Part shown: in pieces, positions 1 through 7,701 of the stretch
Position numbering within the stretch: position 1 is the first letter of the stretch
Layout of the letters: each line of letters starts with the position of its first letter
Source of the DNA: Collimonas rhizosphaerae
Lineage (GTDB): Bacteria; Pseudomonadota; Gammaproteobacteria; Burkholderiales; Burkholderiaceae_D
Length of the DNA: 64,000 nt
Assembly (NCBI RefSeq): GCF_038896935.1
Contig: NZ_JBANDC010000023.1
Location: 1-64,000, forward strand
Direction of reading: 5' to 3'
The notes under the pieces: model-generated
Databases searched by the model: none
What the model saw: only the letters and a program-made list of their open reading frames with translations
Told to the model about the DNA's origin: nothing
Translations under genes and position numbers: made by a program

Positions 1-374
1 CAATTGCCGTTGGTGGGGCAAGTCAGGCAATCGAGCGGATGGTCGGAGATGTACAGTTCCATCACGCCGCGCCGGATATCGGCCAGCTTGGGTGTCTGGG
101 TCCTGACCTTCATTCCTGGCTCGCACGGCGTGGTGCAAGACGCCGGATAACCCTTCTTGCCGTCGATTTCGACCAGGCACAGCCGGCAGGAACCGAACGG
201 TTCCAGGCTGTCGGTCGCACATAATTTGGGGACGTTGATGCCGGCTTCCACGGCGGCGCGCATGACAGAGGTGCCGGCGGCCACTTCGACGCTGACGCCG
301 TCGATTTCCAGGGTTACCGATTTTTCGGACTGCTTGGCGGGTGTGCCGTAGTCAAGTTCGTTAAGCTGATTCAT
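1..374 (-). CDS. fdsA: NAD-dependent formate dehydrogenase alpha subunit, N-terminal part
   Basis: Catalytic subunit of the soluble molybdenum/tungsten formate dehydrogenase, which oxidises formate to CO2 and passes electrons through Fe-S clusters to FdsB. Only the first 124 codons are in the window; the gene continues beyond base 1. The translation begins MNQLNELDYGTPA and shows the ferredoxin-like 2Fe-2S domain typical of FdsA and NuoG: a cysteine in LCATDSLEP, then GSCRLC, then CTTPC. It ends inside the next cysteine-rich segment (HPLDCLTCP), which in the family precedes further 4Fe-4S clusters and the bis-MGD domain. It lies 51 bp downstream of fdsB on the same strand, so it is very probably in the fdsGBA operon. 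The molybdopterin domain is not visible here. Confidence 0.9.
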   Translation of the reverse strand, partial: MNQLNELDYGTPAKQSEKSVTLEIDGVSVEVAAGTSVMRAAVEAGINVPKLCATDSLEPFGSCRLCLVEIDGKKGYPASCTTPCEPGMKVRTQTPKLADIRRGVMELYISDHPLDCLTCPTNGN

Positions 375-425
375 CACATGCTCCTGGTTCCGGTGGAACG
401 TGGGTGGTGTTTATCTGAATGGCGG

Positions 426-1988
426 TCAGGCGGCCTTGTCCAGCGTGCCGCCAGCGAAATCTTCGGGAAAATGATCAAGCGCGGACAGCACCGGCAACGG
501 CGTCATGCTGCCCATCGCGCACAGGGAGCCGTTGACCATGGTGTCGCACAGGTCGCGCAGCAGATGGATCTGCTGGAGATGAATCTGTTGAGTCTGCCCC
601 GCAACGATCTTGTCGATCACTTCCACCCCGCGGGTCGAACCGATGCGGCAAGGCGTGCATTTGCCGCAGGATTCCACCGCGCAGAACTCCATCGCGTAGC
701 GCGCCTGCCTGGCCATGTCGACGCTGTCGTCGAACACCACGATGCCGCCGTGCCCCAGCATGCCGCCGACGGCGGCGAAAGCTTCGTAATCGAGCTTGGT
801 GTCAAACAGCGATTCCGGCAGATACGGTCCGAGCGGGCCGCCGACCTGCACCGCGCGTATCGGCTTGCCGCTGGCGGTGCCGCCGCCGAAATCGAACAGC
901 AGTTCGCGCAGGGTCACGCCAAATGCTTTCTCCACCAGGCCGCCGTATTTGACGTTGCCTGCCAGTTGCATCGGCAAGGTGCCGAGCGAACGCCCCATGC
1001 CGTAATTCTTGTAAAAAGCAGCGCCGCGCGCCAGGATGATAGGCACCGAGGCCAGCGAGATCACGTTGTTGATGACGGTCGGCTTGCCGAACAAGCCTTC
1101 GATCGCCGGCAGCGGCGGCTTGGCGCGCACCACGCCGCGCTTGCCTTCCAGGCTTTCCAGCAAGGCGGTTTCCTCGCCGCAGATATAGGCGCCGGCGCCT
1201 TTGCGCACTTCCAGATGGAAAGCGCGGCCCGAGCCGAGAATATTCTCGCCCAGGTAATTGCGCTCGCCAGCCGTGCCGATCGCCTGCTCCAGCGCGGCGA
1301 TCGCATGCGGATATTCCGAGCGGACATAAATGTAGCCGCGGGTCGCGCCAACGGCCAGCGCAGCGATCGTCATGCCTTCGATCAGGACGAAGGGGTCGTC
1401 TTCCATCACCATGCGGTCGGAAAAGGTGCCGGAGTCGCCTTCGTCGGCGTTGCAGACGATGTATTTCTGCGCGCTCTGGGCGCCCAGCACCGTCTTCCAT
1501 TTGATGCCGGTAGGGAAAGCCGCGCCGCCGCGGCCGCGCAGGCCCGACTCCAGCACTTCCTGCACGATGTCGGCGCTTTGCATGGCCAGGGCTTTTTGCA
1601 AGCCCTGGTAACCTTCGTGCGCCAGGTAGTCATCGAGCGACAGCGGATCGGTAATGCCGACCCGGGCGAAAGTCAGGCGCTCCTGCTTCTTCAAATAGGG
1701 AATTTCATCGACCAGCCCCAAAGCCAGGCGATGCTGGCCGCCAGCCAGGAAATCCGCATCGAACAGGCCGGCGACGTCATCCGGTTCAACCGGCCCGTAG
1801 CCGATGCGGCCGGCAGCCGTTGCCACCTCAACCAGCGGCTCCAGCCAGAACATGCCGCGCGAACCGTTGCGCACCAGCGTGATTTCCTGGCCGCGCCTGG
1901 CCGCTTCGGCCACGATCGCTGCGGCGACTTCATTAGCGCCCAAAGCCAGCGCGGTCGAATCGCGCGGTACGTAGATAGTGATGCTCAT
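426..1988 (-). CDS. fdsB: NAD-dependent formate dehydrogenase beta (diaphorase) subunit
   Basis: NuoF-like subunit of 520 residues that carries electrons from FdsA/FdsG to NAD+ in the cytoplasm. Visible motifs: the NAD-binding loop LRGRGGAAFPTG, the FMN-binding stretch CNADEGDSGTFSDR, the ICGEETAL segment, and the C-terminal 4Fe-4S motif ESCGKCTPCR. An N-terminal thioredoxin-like extension precedes these, as in FdsB and fused NuoE-NuoF types. The frame stays open further upstream, but the ATG at 1988 overlaps the fdsG stop as ATGA and begins MSITIYVPRD, the usual FdsB N-terminus, so I take that start. A five-residue repeat (QQIHL twice) occurs after the 4Fe-4S motif; it looks like a small codon-level duplication. 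Confidence 0.94.
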   Translation of the reverse strand: MSITIYVPRDSTALALGANEVAAAIVAEAARRGQEITLVRNGSRGMFWLEPLVEVATAAGRIGYGPVEPDDVAGLFDADFLAGGQHRLALGLVDEIPYLKKQERLTFARVGITDPLSLDDYLAHEGYQGLQKALAMQSADIVQEVLESGLRGRGGAAFPTGIKWKTVLGAQSAQKYIVCNADEGDSGTFSDRMVMEDDPFVLIEGMTIAALAVGATRGYIYVRSEYPHAIAALEQAIGTAGERNYLGENILGSGRAFHLEVRKGAGAYICGEETALLESLEGKRGVVRAKPPLPAIEGLFGKPTVINNVISLASVPIILARGAAFYKNYGMGRSLGTLPMQLAGNVKYGGLVEKAFGVTLRELLFDFGGGTASGKPIRAVQVGGPLGPYLPESLFDTKLDYEAFAAVGGMLGHGGIVVFDDSVDMARQARYAMEFCAVESCGKCTPCRIGSTRGVEVIDKIVAGQTQQIHLQQIHLLRDLCDTMVNGSLCAMGSMTPLPVLSALDHFPEDFAGGTLDKAA

Positions 1989-2497
1989 GCCGCACCTCGC
2001 TTGGCCCGCACCAGCTTGTTGAATTTGTCGTTGCTGACACGCGCATGCAGGTCGTCGTCGATCAGCATGCTCGGACCGCAAGCGCACTGGCCCAGACAAT
2101 ACACCGGCTCCAGCGTGAACTGGCCATCGCTGCTGGTGCCGTGGAAATCGCAGCCCAGCGCCGCCTTGGCGTGCGCTTCGAGCGCTGCCGAGCCGCGCGC
2201 CTGGCAAGCCTCGGCACGGCAGATCTGCACCAGGTGGCGGCCCGCAGGCTGCTGGCGGAAATGGTGATAAAAACTGATCACGCCGTGCACCTCGGCGCGC
2301 GAAAGATTCAGCTGCTCGGCGATCAACGGCACCGTCGACGACGGCACGTAGCCAAGCGCATCCTGGATGGCATGCAGGACCGGCAGCATGGCGCCGGGCA
2401 ATGCCTGGTATTTTTGAATAATGGATTTGACCTGGTCCAGGTCGACAGACGGGTCCGACGGAACTACTTGAGAACTTGGCTCGATTTGCATCTTCAC
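1985..2497 (-). CDS. fdsG: NAD-dependent formate dehydrogenase gamma subunit
   Basis: NuoE-like 2Fe-2S protein of 170 residues, first gene of fdsGBA. The thioredoxin-fold ferredoxin motif is visible as CRAEAC near the middle and CLGQCACGPSM near the C-terminus, giving the four cysteine ligands (C-x4-C and C-x3-C). The N-terminal half has the helical region usual for NuoE (GALLPVLHAIQ-like, here GAMLPVLHAIQDALGYV). Its stop overlaps the fdsB start by four bases, so the two are translationally coupled. The preceding carrier gene on the same strand ends 179 bp upstream, so fdsG may have its own promoter in that gap or be co-transcribed. Confidence 0.93.
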   Translation of the reverse strand: MKMQIEPSSQVVPSDPSVDLDQVKSIIQKYQALPGAMLPVLHAIQDALGYVPSSTVPLIAEQLNLSRAEVHGVISFYHHFRQQPAGRHLVQICRAEACQARGSAALEAHAKAALGCDFHGTSSDGQFTLEPVYCLGQCACGPSMLIDDDLHARVSNDKFNKLVRAKRGAA

Positions 2498-2639
2498 GAC
2501 AGTCTCCTACCGGTGTTCGATGTTACAAAAGGTGCGCAGAATGGATGTTCTTGTTATGACTCGATGCACCTTGATCGGCGCACCGCGGTGCGTCCTGAAT
2601 CTGTACTGCAACTGCTCTTGGCTTCTTGCCTGTTCAACC

Positions 2640-2667
2640 GCCGGACGGGCATTGCTGCCCATCCGGC
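2640..2667 (-). other. Stem-loop between the carrier gene and fdsG
   Basis: GCCGGA, one unpaired position, GGGCA, a TTGC loop and the complementary arm form a strong 11-pair hairpin just after the carrier stop codon. On the minus strand it is not followed by a T-run, so it is not a canonical intrinsic terminator. It could be a transcript 3'-end stabiliser or a weak attenuator before fdsG. Confidence 0.45.
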
Positions 2668-2676
2668 CTGACTCAA

Positions 2677-4314
2677 TTACTTAAACAATACTGCGGATTT
2701 CTGCAAGGTGATCGAGATCCCCCAAACCAGCGGAATAATCACCGCCGCCCACGACAACCATAACACCAGCGGGCTGCCGCCGCTGCCAATACGCGCCATG
2801 TCTTCGGCTGAAACCGTCACGTCCGGGTTGGCGGAAGCCTGCTCGTGCGCCAGTTTCTTTTCACGGGCCAATTCTTCCGGCGTCATGAAATGCTTTTCAG
2901 CAATCGGCTTGATCATCAGGTTGCACAGCAGGCCCACTACCAGGAAACCGGCCAGGATATACATCGTGGTGTTGTAGACCGATTCGCGCGGCATGCCCAG
3001 CGAGAGCTGGTATTCGCGCATGTAGTTCACCACCACAGGTCCAAGGATGCCCGCGGTCGCCCACGCAGTCAGCAAGCGGCCATGGATCGCGCCCACCATC
3101 TGGGTGCCGAACAGGTCAGCCAGGTAGGCCGGCACCGTGGCAAAACCGCCGCCATACATCGACAGGATCAGGCACACCGCGGTCACGAACAGGGCCACGC
3201 TGCCGGCCGCGCCGGACCAAGGCAAGCTCACATACAGCACGAAGCCGAGGACAAAGAACACCACATAAGTCATCTTGCGCCCGATATAGTCCGAGCAGGA
3301 AGCCCAGACGAAACGGCCGCCGATGTTGAACAGGCTGATCAGGCCGGTAAAGCCGGCGGCAATCGCTGCAATCGCGCCTTTTTGCTCCAGCGACAATTCA
3401 GTGAACTTGGTGCCGACGCCGAGCAGATGGCCGCCGAACACTTCCTGCAGCATGGGCGAAGCCATGCCGATCACGCCGATGCCGGCCGAGACGTTCAGGC
3501 ACAGCACCAGCCATACCAGCCAGAATTGCGGGATGCCCCACACCTTGCTGACATGCACGTGATGCTGGGTGATCATCGCATTGCCGTTGGTGGCAGGCGG
3601 CGTCCAGCCGGCCGGCTTCCAGCCGCTAGGCGGGATCCGGTAGCCGAAGGCGCCAGCCATCATGAACACGAAGTAGATCAGGGCCATGACGACGAAGGTC
3701 TGCCAGACGCCGACCGAGACGTCGGAAGCAAAATGCTTCATCAGCTTGTCGGCCAGCGGGCTGCCGATCAGCGCACCGCCGCCGAAACCCATGATCGCCA
3801 TGCCGGTAGCCATGCCGCGCCGGTCCGGGAACCATTTGATCAGGGTCGACACGGGCGAGATGTAACCCAAGCCAAGGCCGACGCCGCCGATCAGGCCGGA
3901 GCCTATCCACATCAGCCAGATCTGGTGATGGTAGACGCCCAACGCCGAAATCAGCAAACCGCCGCACCAGCACAAGGCTGCCACAAAACCCGCTTTGCGC
4001 GGACCGACGTGTTCCAGCCAGCCGCCCCAGATCGCTGCCGATGTTCCCAGCAGCACGAAGAACATGGTGTAGATCCAGCCCAGCATCGAAATCTTCCAGT
4101 CGCAGGTACTGGCGAATATTTCAGCAAAGAAACTCATATCCTTGGAACAGGCCAGCGACTCCTTGATCCCGATCGCCTTAGACAGCGGCAGCCAGAACAC
4201 GGAAAAACCGTAAGCCATGCCGATACACAGATGAATTGCCAACGCCGCAGGCGGTACCAGCCAACGGTTGAAACCGGGACCTGCAATGGTCCGCTCTTTA
4301 TCTAAAAATCCCAC
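2677..4314 (-). CDS. OFA-family MFS carrier, probable oxalate/formate-type transporter
   Basis: Twelve-helix major facilitator protein of 545 residues with the oxalate:formate antiporter family look: an N-terminal VPPAALAIHLCIGMAYGFSVF segment, the motif KWFPDRRGMATG between helices 4 and 5, and a long cytoplasmic C-terminal tail after the last helix (EKHFMTPEELAREKK). Next to fdsGBA, the simplest role is uptake or exchange of formate, or of oxalate with formate released, to feed the dehydrogenase; the substrate is inferred. The start is GTG at 4314, preceded by a GGGGGG-rich Shine-Dalgarno at good spacing. An insertion with two cysteines between helices 1 and 2 (LACSKDMSF to STCDW) is seen in the longer OFA proteins of this group. 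The gene is divergent from the ModE-like regulator. Confidence 0.85.
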   Translation of the reverse strand: MGFLDKERTIAGPGFNRWLVPPAALAIHLCIGMAYGFSVFWLPLSKAIGIKESLACSKDMSFFAEIFASTCDWKISMLGWIYTMFFVLLGTSAAIWGGWLEHVGPRKAGFVAALCWCGGLLISALGVYHHQIWLMWIGSGLIGGVGLGLGYISPVSTLIKWFPDRRGMATGMAIMGFGGGALIGSPLADKLMKHFASDVSVGVWQTFVVMALIYFVFMMAGAFGYRIPPSGWKPAGWTPPATNGNAMITQHHVHVSKVWGIPQFWLVWLVLCLNVSAGIGVIGMASPMLQEVFGGHLLGVGTKFTELSLEQKGAIAAIAAGFTGLISLFNIGGRFVWASCSDYIGRKMTYVVFFVLGFVLYVSLPWSGAAGSVALFVTAVCLILSMYGGGFATVPAYLADLFGTQMVGAIHGRLLTAWATAGILGPVVVNYMREYQLSLGMPRESVYNTTMYILAGFLVVGLLCNLMIKPIAEKHFMTPEELAREKKLAHEQASANPDVTVSAEDMARIGSGGSPLVLWLSWAAVIIPLVWGISITLQKSAVLFK

Positions 4315-4365
4315 TTTTCCCCCCGGAAATTAAAAATGCTTATATGTACCATAGGTAATTACTTA

Positions 4366-4381
4366 CATATAGTTTTATATG
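4366..4381. promoter_or_regulatory. Palindrome CATATA-GTTT-TATATG in the divergent promoter region
   Basis: A perfect 6+4+6 inverted repeat sits in the AT-rich 167-bp gap between the carrier and the ModE-like regulator. TATAT-type half-sites are known for ModE operators, which makes this a candidate binding site for the regulator. The segment TATATGAAAAATAT nearby (from 4376) recurs almost exactly near 4428. Binding is inferred. Confidence 0.45.
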
Positions 4382-4415
4382 AAAAATATTTTCTCTAACT
4401 ACAATTTTACCTATA

Positions 4416-4444
4416 TTGACCTTTGTATATATGAAAAATATCAC
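4416..4444 (+). promoter_or_regulatory. Possible promoter of the ModE-like regulator
   Basis: TTGACC and TATCAC are separated by 17 bases, 38 bp before the ATG of the regulator. The -35 is good and the -10 weak, which is compatible with an activator or autorepressor controlling it. Confidence 0.35.
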
Positions 4445-4481
4445 TGGCAACCAGGCCACTCAATAGGCTATATTTTGCATA

Positions 4482-5558
4482 ATGTATAAAGTGAAAATCA
4501 AGCCGCACTGGGAAATCTCGCGCGACACCGAGCAGCCGCTGGATACCGCTGTGCTGCTGACGCTGCTCACCGCCGTCCAGGAAACCGGCTCCATCGCCAA
4601 CGCCGCCAAGCAGACCGGCAGTTCCTACCGCCATGCCTGGGGTTTGCTGCGCGACGCCGAACGGATGTTCGGCCATCCCCTGATAGAGACCGGCCGCGGC
4701 CGCGGCAGCCGCCTGCTGCCGCTGGCGGAAAAACTGATCTGGGCTGACCGCCGCATCGCGGCGCGCCTGTCGCCGACCCTGGAAACCCTGGCGTCCGAGC
4801 TGGAAGGCGAACTGAGCAAGACGGTAAGCGGCCAGCCGCAAGTGATCCGCCTCAACGCCAGCCACGGTTTTGCCGTCGCCGCGCTGCTCAACCAGCTGAA
4901 TGAACGCCACCTGCCGGTAGACCTGCGCTACCGCAACAGCGCCGATGCAGTGGCCGCGCTGGCGCGGCAAGAATGCGACCTGGCCGGCTTTCACGTGCCC
5001 TTGGGAGAATTCGAGGATGCTTCGGTGGCCAGCTACAGCCGCTGGCTGGACAAGAACAAACACTGCCTGATCCACCTGGCGGTGCGCAACCAAGGCTTGA
5101 TGGTGGCGCCAGGCAATCCAAAGCATATCGCCGGCTTGGCCGACTTGAGCCGCGCAGGCGTGCTGTTCGTCAACCGCCAGCCGGGTTCAGGCACCCGCAT
5201 GCTGCTGGAGCTGATGCTGTCCCGGCAGGCGCTGTCGCCGAACGCCATCGAAGGTTTCGAGAGCGCCGAATTCACGCATTCGGCGATTGCCGCCTTCATC
5301 GCCAGCGGCATGGCCGACGTCGGCTTCGGCGTACAGACCGCCGCTCATCGCTTCGGCCTGGACTTCATCCCGCTGGTCCGCGAACGCTATTTCTTTGCCC
5401 TGTCAAACGCTGCCATGAAAGATCCGTTGATGCAGCAGGTCATCGCCATCCTGCAATCGGCCTCGTTTCGCGACATCGTCAACCAGCTCAACGGCTACGA
5501 CGGCAGCGCTACCGGCGAGATCCTGTCGCTGTCCGAAGCATTCGGAAGCCTGCAATAG
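4482..5558 (+). CDS. ModE-type winged-helix regulator with periplasmic-binding-protein-like domain
   Basis: Transcription factor of 358 residues. Residues about 20-90 form a ModE/LysR-like winged helix (TGSIANAAKQTGSSYRHAWGLL, then LIETGRGRGSRL), the hallmark of ModE N-terminal domains. The rest resembles a two-lobed substrate-binding fold with FVNRQPGSGTRMLLE, as in the PBP-like domain found with molybdate and molybdopterin proteins (PF12727 type). It diverges from the carrier-fdsGBA genes, in the position of FdsR in Cupriavidus, so it probably controls formate dehydrogenase synthesis. A molybdate, cofactor or formate ligand is plausible, as FdsA needs a molybdopterin cofactor, but that is inferred. 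The start is an ATG in MYKVKIKPHW; the Shine-Dalgarno is weak. Confidence 0.8.
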   Translation: MYKVKIKPHWEISRDTEQPLDTAVLLTLLTAVQETGSIANAAKQTGSSYRHAWGLLRDAERMFGHPLIETGRGRGSRLLPLAEKLIWADRRIAARLSPTLETLASELEGELSKTVSGQPQVIRLNASHGFAVAALLNQLNERHLPVDLRYRNSADAVAALARQECDLAGFHVPLGEFEDASVASYSRWLDKNKHCLIHLAVRNQGLMVAPGNPKHIAGLADLSRAGVLFVNRQPGSGTRMLLELMLSRQALSPNAIEGFESAEFTHSAIAAFIASGMADVGFGVQTAAHRFGLDFIPLVRERYFFALSNAAMKDPLMQQVIAILQSASFRDIVNQLNGYDGSATGEILSLSEAFGSLQ

Positions 5559-5576
5559 AATCGCGCCGGCCCGGCC

Positions 5577-6605
5577 TCAGGATGCGGGCTGGAGGATCGC
5601 AAGCGCCTGGCGCAGGTAAGCCAGCAGCTCTTCATTGAGCCAGGTGCCCCTGGCCAGGCTCGGCTCCTGCACCATGGCGTTGCGGATTTTCTGCTGGGTC
5701 TCAGGATTGTCGCCTGCATAGGAGCGGAACAGTTCCATCCACACCTGCGCCAGCCGCTGCGGCTCCGCGTCGCCGGGCGTGGCGCCGCCATCCATCTGCT
5801 TGCGCAAGGCGGCGATCAGCGGCGGCCACTCTTTCATGCGCTTGCCGTAGTTGGCGCGCATGAAGGCGAACTCGGCGGGCGACAGGTACTTCTGGTACAC
5901 CTGCAGCTTGCTCTCGGCGAAGGCCCGCATCACATAGCCGATCATGTCGGGCGAGATCCCGGTTTGTTCCTGCATGCCGGGTTCGTTGTCGTGCATGGCC
6001 CTGAGTTTGGCGAACAGGGCTGGGTCGACCAGCGTATCCTGCTCCACCATGTTCATCCAGCGCACCGCCAGCGCCTGCGCCTGCTCGCTGCCGGCCGGCG
6101 TTGCGCCGGCCATCAGGGCCGCCACCTGCTCCACCAGCGCCGACCACTGCCGCCGCCGGGCCGTATCGGCCTGGTAGAACGGCAGCTGCTTGAGTTCTTC
6201 CTGGGTGAAATATTTATCGTACATGTTCATCAGCTCCATCGTTGTCAGCCATTCGGCCAGTTCCGGCTCTTCTCCCGCCATGAACTGCGCGCGCAGGGTG
6301 GACAAACGGTCGCGCAGCCGGACAGACTGCGCGATTTGCTCATCCAGCATGCGGAGCTGCTGTTCGATGACAGAAGCCAGGGACAGCTCCGGCCGGGTCA
6401 ATAGGGCTCCGATCTCGCCCAGTGATACCCCCAGGCGCCGCAGCGCCTGCACCTGGTGCAGGCGGGCGATATCGCCACGGTTGTACAGCCGGTAGCCGGC
6501 ATCGGAACGCGCAGAAGGAGCGAGCAAGCCGATTTCGTCGTAGTAATGCAGGGTCCTGACCGTCAGGCCGCAGCGTTTGGCCAGTTCACCTACTCGCAAC
6601 AGCAT
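5577..6605 (-). CDS. MerR-family regulator with TipAS-like ligand domain
   Basis: Regulator of 342 residues. Residues 1-70 are the MerR winged helix (VGELAKRCGLTVRTLHYYDEIG, then GYRLY and LGEIGALL), followed by a coiled-coil dimer helix and a long helical C-terminal region of the TipAS antibiotic-recognition type (WSALVEQVAALMA, MNMYDKYFTQEELKQL). Such proteins bind drug-like molecules and activate their own promoter or nearby genes. The frame has an earlier ATG at 6635, but the ATG at 6605 has AAGGAG at ideal distance, and the MerR-type promoter at 6638-6668 would start transcription near 6631, leaving 6635 outside the mRNA. It converges with the upstream regulator (18 bp gap). No drug-efflux gene lies next to it. 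Confidence 0.88.
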   Translation of the reverse strand: MLLRVGELAKRCGLTVRTLHYYDEIGLLAPSARSDAGYRLYNRGDIARLHQVQALRRLGVSLGEIGALLTRPELSLASVIEQQLRMLDEQIAQSVRLRDRLSTLRAQFMAGEEPELAEWLTTMELMNMYDKYFTQEELKQLPFYQADTARRRQWSALVEQVAALMAGATPAGSEQAQALAVRWMNMVEQDTLVDPALFAKLRAMHDNEPGMQEQTGISPDMIGYVMRAFAESKLQVYQKYLSPAEFAFMRANYGKRMKEWPPLIAALRKQMDGGATPGDAEPQRLAQVWMELFRSYAGDNPETQQKIRNAMVQEPSLARGTWLNEELLAYLRQALAILQPAS

Positions 6606-6637
6606 GGTCTTGCTCCTTTTTTCTTCAGCGTCCATTG

Positions 6638-6668
6638 ATTCTGGAACCTCACGTCACGTCAGGGTCAA
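6638..6668 (-). promoter_or_regulatory. MerR-type promoter/operator with 19-bp spacer
   Basis: On the minus strand, -35 TTGACC and -10 CAGAAT are separated by exactly 19 bases. The spacer region holds the perfect inverted repeat CCTnACGT-n-ACGTnAGG (6647-6663). Overlong spacers carrying the dyad are the signature of promoters activated by MerR proteins through DNA untwisting. It reads into the MerR gene 33 bp downstream, so the regulator is probably self-activating. Confidence 0.85.
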
Positions 6669-6799
6669 GCAGCTTATCGCAAAAAAAAACCACACCTGTC
6701 ATTTCCGACATGGCATTCGGCGAGGCACGCCTCGCTGACTGCACCTGGCCGGCCGCACCTAGCCGGCCGCACTTATCTGCAATCTATCTATATAAATCA

Positions 6800-6827
6800 T
6801 TGTTATTTGCATGGATGAATCTAAAAT
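6800..6827 (+). promoter_or_regulatory. Probable promoter of the binding-protein operon
   Basis: TTGTTA and TAAAAT are separated by 16 bases, about 80 bp before the first binding-protein gene. Only sigma-70-like elements are seen. Confidence 0.5.
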
Positions 6828-6906
6828 AGCGGCTTATTCCAGGCAATATTGTTAATATGCCAATCTCACGGCTGGAACACTCTACCGACCTTACAGGAGC
6901 TACTCA

Positions 6907-7686
6907 ATGAATCGCATTTTCAATCTGGGCCTGTGCGTGCTCGCCCTGTCGCTGGCAGCTTGCGGCAAGCAGGAACCGAAAACGGCGGCGACGCCTGCAC
7001 CAACCGAATACCTGGTCGGCGCCGAAGCGACTTTTGCGCCGTTCGAGTACCAGAATGAACAAAAGGAAATCGTCGGCTTCGACGTCGACGTCATGAACGC
7101 CATCGCCGACAAGGGCGGCTTCAAGATCAAGTTCGTCAATACGCCGTTTGAAGGCATCTTCAATTTCCTGGCGCAAGGCGACCGCGATCTGCTGGCGTCA
7201 GCCATCACGATTACCGACGAGCGCAAGCAGACTGTCGATTTCTCCGAGCCCTACTTTGAAGCCAACCAGCTGATCGTGGTGCCGAAAAATTCGAAGGTCA
7301 CGAAATTCGCGGACCTCAAGAACATGAAAGTGGGCGTGCAAAGCGCTACCACCGGCGACGAGATCGTGCAAAAGGAACTGGGCAAGAACAATCCCAATAT
7401 CAAGCGCCTGGAATCGGCGACGCTGGTCATGAAAGAACTGGAAGGCGGCGGCGTTGAGGCCGTGGTGTCCGACAACGGCGTGGTGAAGAACTACATCAAG
7501 AACAATCCGTCCGAAGGCTTCCGCTTGATCTCCGACCCGGCCTTCTCCAAAGAGTATTACGGCATCGCGGTCAAGAAGGGCAACGCCGAGCTGCTGGCCA
7601 AGGTCAACAAAGGGCTGGCGGCAATCAAGGCTGACGGCAGCTACGACAAGATCTACGCCAAGTATTTTGCCGACACCGCTAAATAA
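6907..7686 (+). CDS. Amino-acid-type ABC transporter substrate-binding lipoprotein (copy 1)
   Basis: Family-3 extracellular solute-binding protein of 259 residues, with a lipoprotein signal (SLAAC, lipid-anchored Cys19) and a mature bilobal domain. Family features: the FAPFEYQNEQKEIVGFDVDV segment near the start, ITITDERKQTVDFSEPYF, and GVQSATTGDE in the second lobe. These proteins usually bind polar amino acids and deliver them to an inner-membrane ABC permease. The start has AGGAG eight bases upstream. It is the first of three tandem paralogues, 15 bp from the next. It is closer in sequence to copy 3 than to copy 2 in the FEGIFNFLAQGDRDLL region. The ligand is unknown. Confidence 0.9.
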   Translation: MNRIFNLGLCVLALSLAACGKQEPKTAATPAPTEYLVGAEATFAPFEYQNEQKEIVGFDVDVMNAIADKGGFKIKFVNTPFEGIFNFLAQGDRDLLASAITITDERKQTVDFSEPYFEANQLIVVPKNSKVTKFADLKNMKVGVQSATTGDEIVQKELGKNNPNIKRLESATLVMKELEGGGVEAVVSDNGVVKNYIKNNPSEGFRLISDPAFSKEYYGIAVKKGNAELLAKVNKGLAAIKADGSYDKIYAKYFADTAK

Positions 7687-7701
7687 CCGCCGGGGAAAAA
7701 C

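Larger units (their letters stand above)
6606..6906. other. 301-bp divergent intergenic region
   Basis: Contains the MerR-type operator/promoter reading left, a perfect palindrome CGAGGC-AC-GCCTCG at 6721-6734, a 14-bp tandem duplication at 6741-6768 (GCACCTGGCCGGCC, then the same with one change) and the promoter of the binding-protein operon reading right. I see no open frame of interest in it. Confidence 0.6.

Noticed and set aside
378..2267. Long open frame on the plus strand opposite fdsB/fdsG
   Set aside because: It mirrors the GC-rich third positions of the fds genes; the translation is His/Arg/Gln-rich and has no recognisable motif, while the minus strand has complete formate dehydrogenase motifs.
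2498..2676. Intrinsic terminator between the carrier and fdsG
   Set aside because: The hairpin at 2640-2667 lacks a T-run on the minus strand, so co-transcription cannot be excluded.
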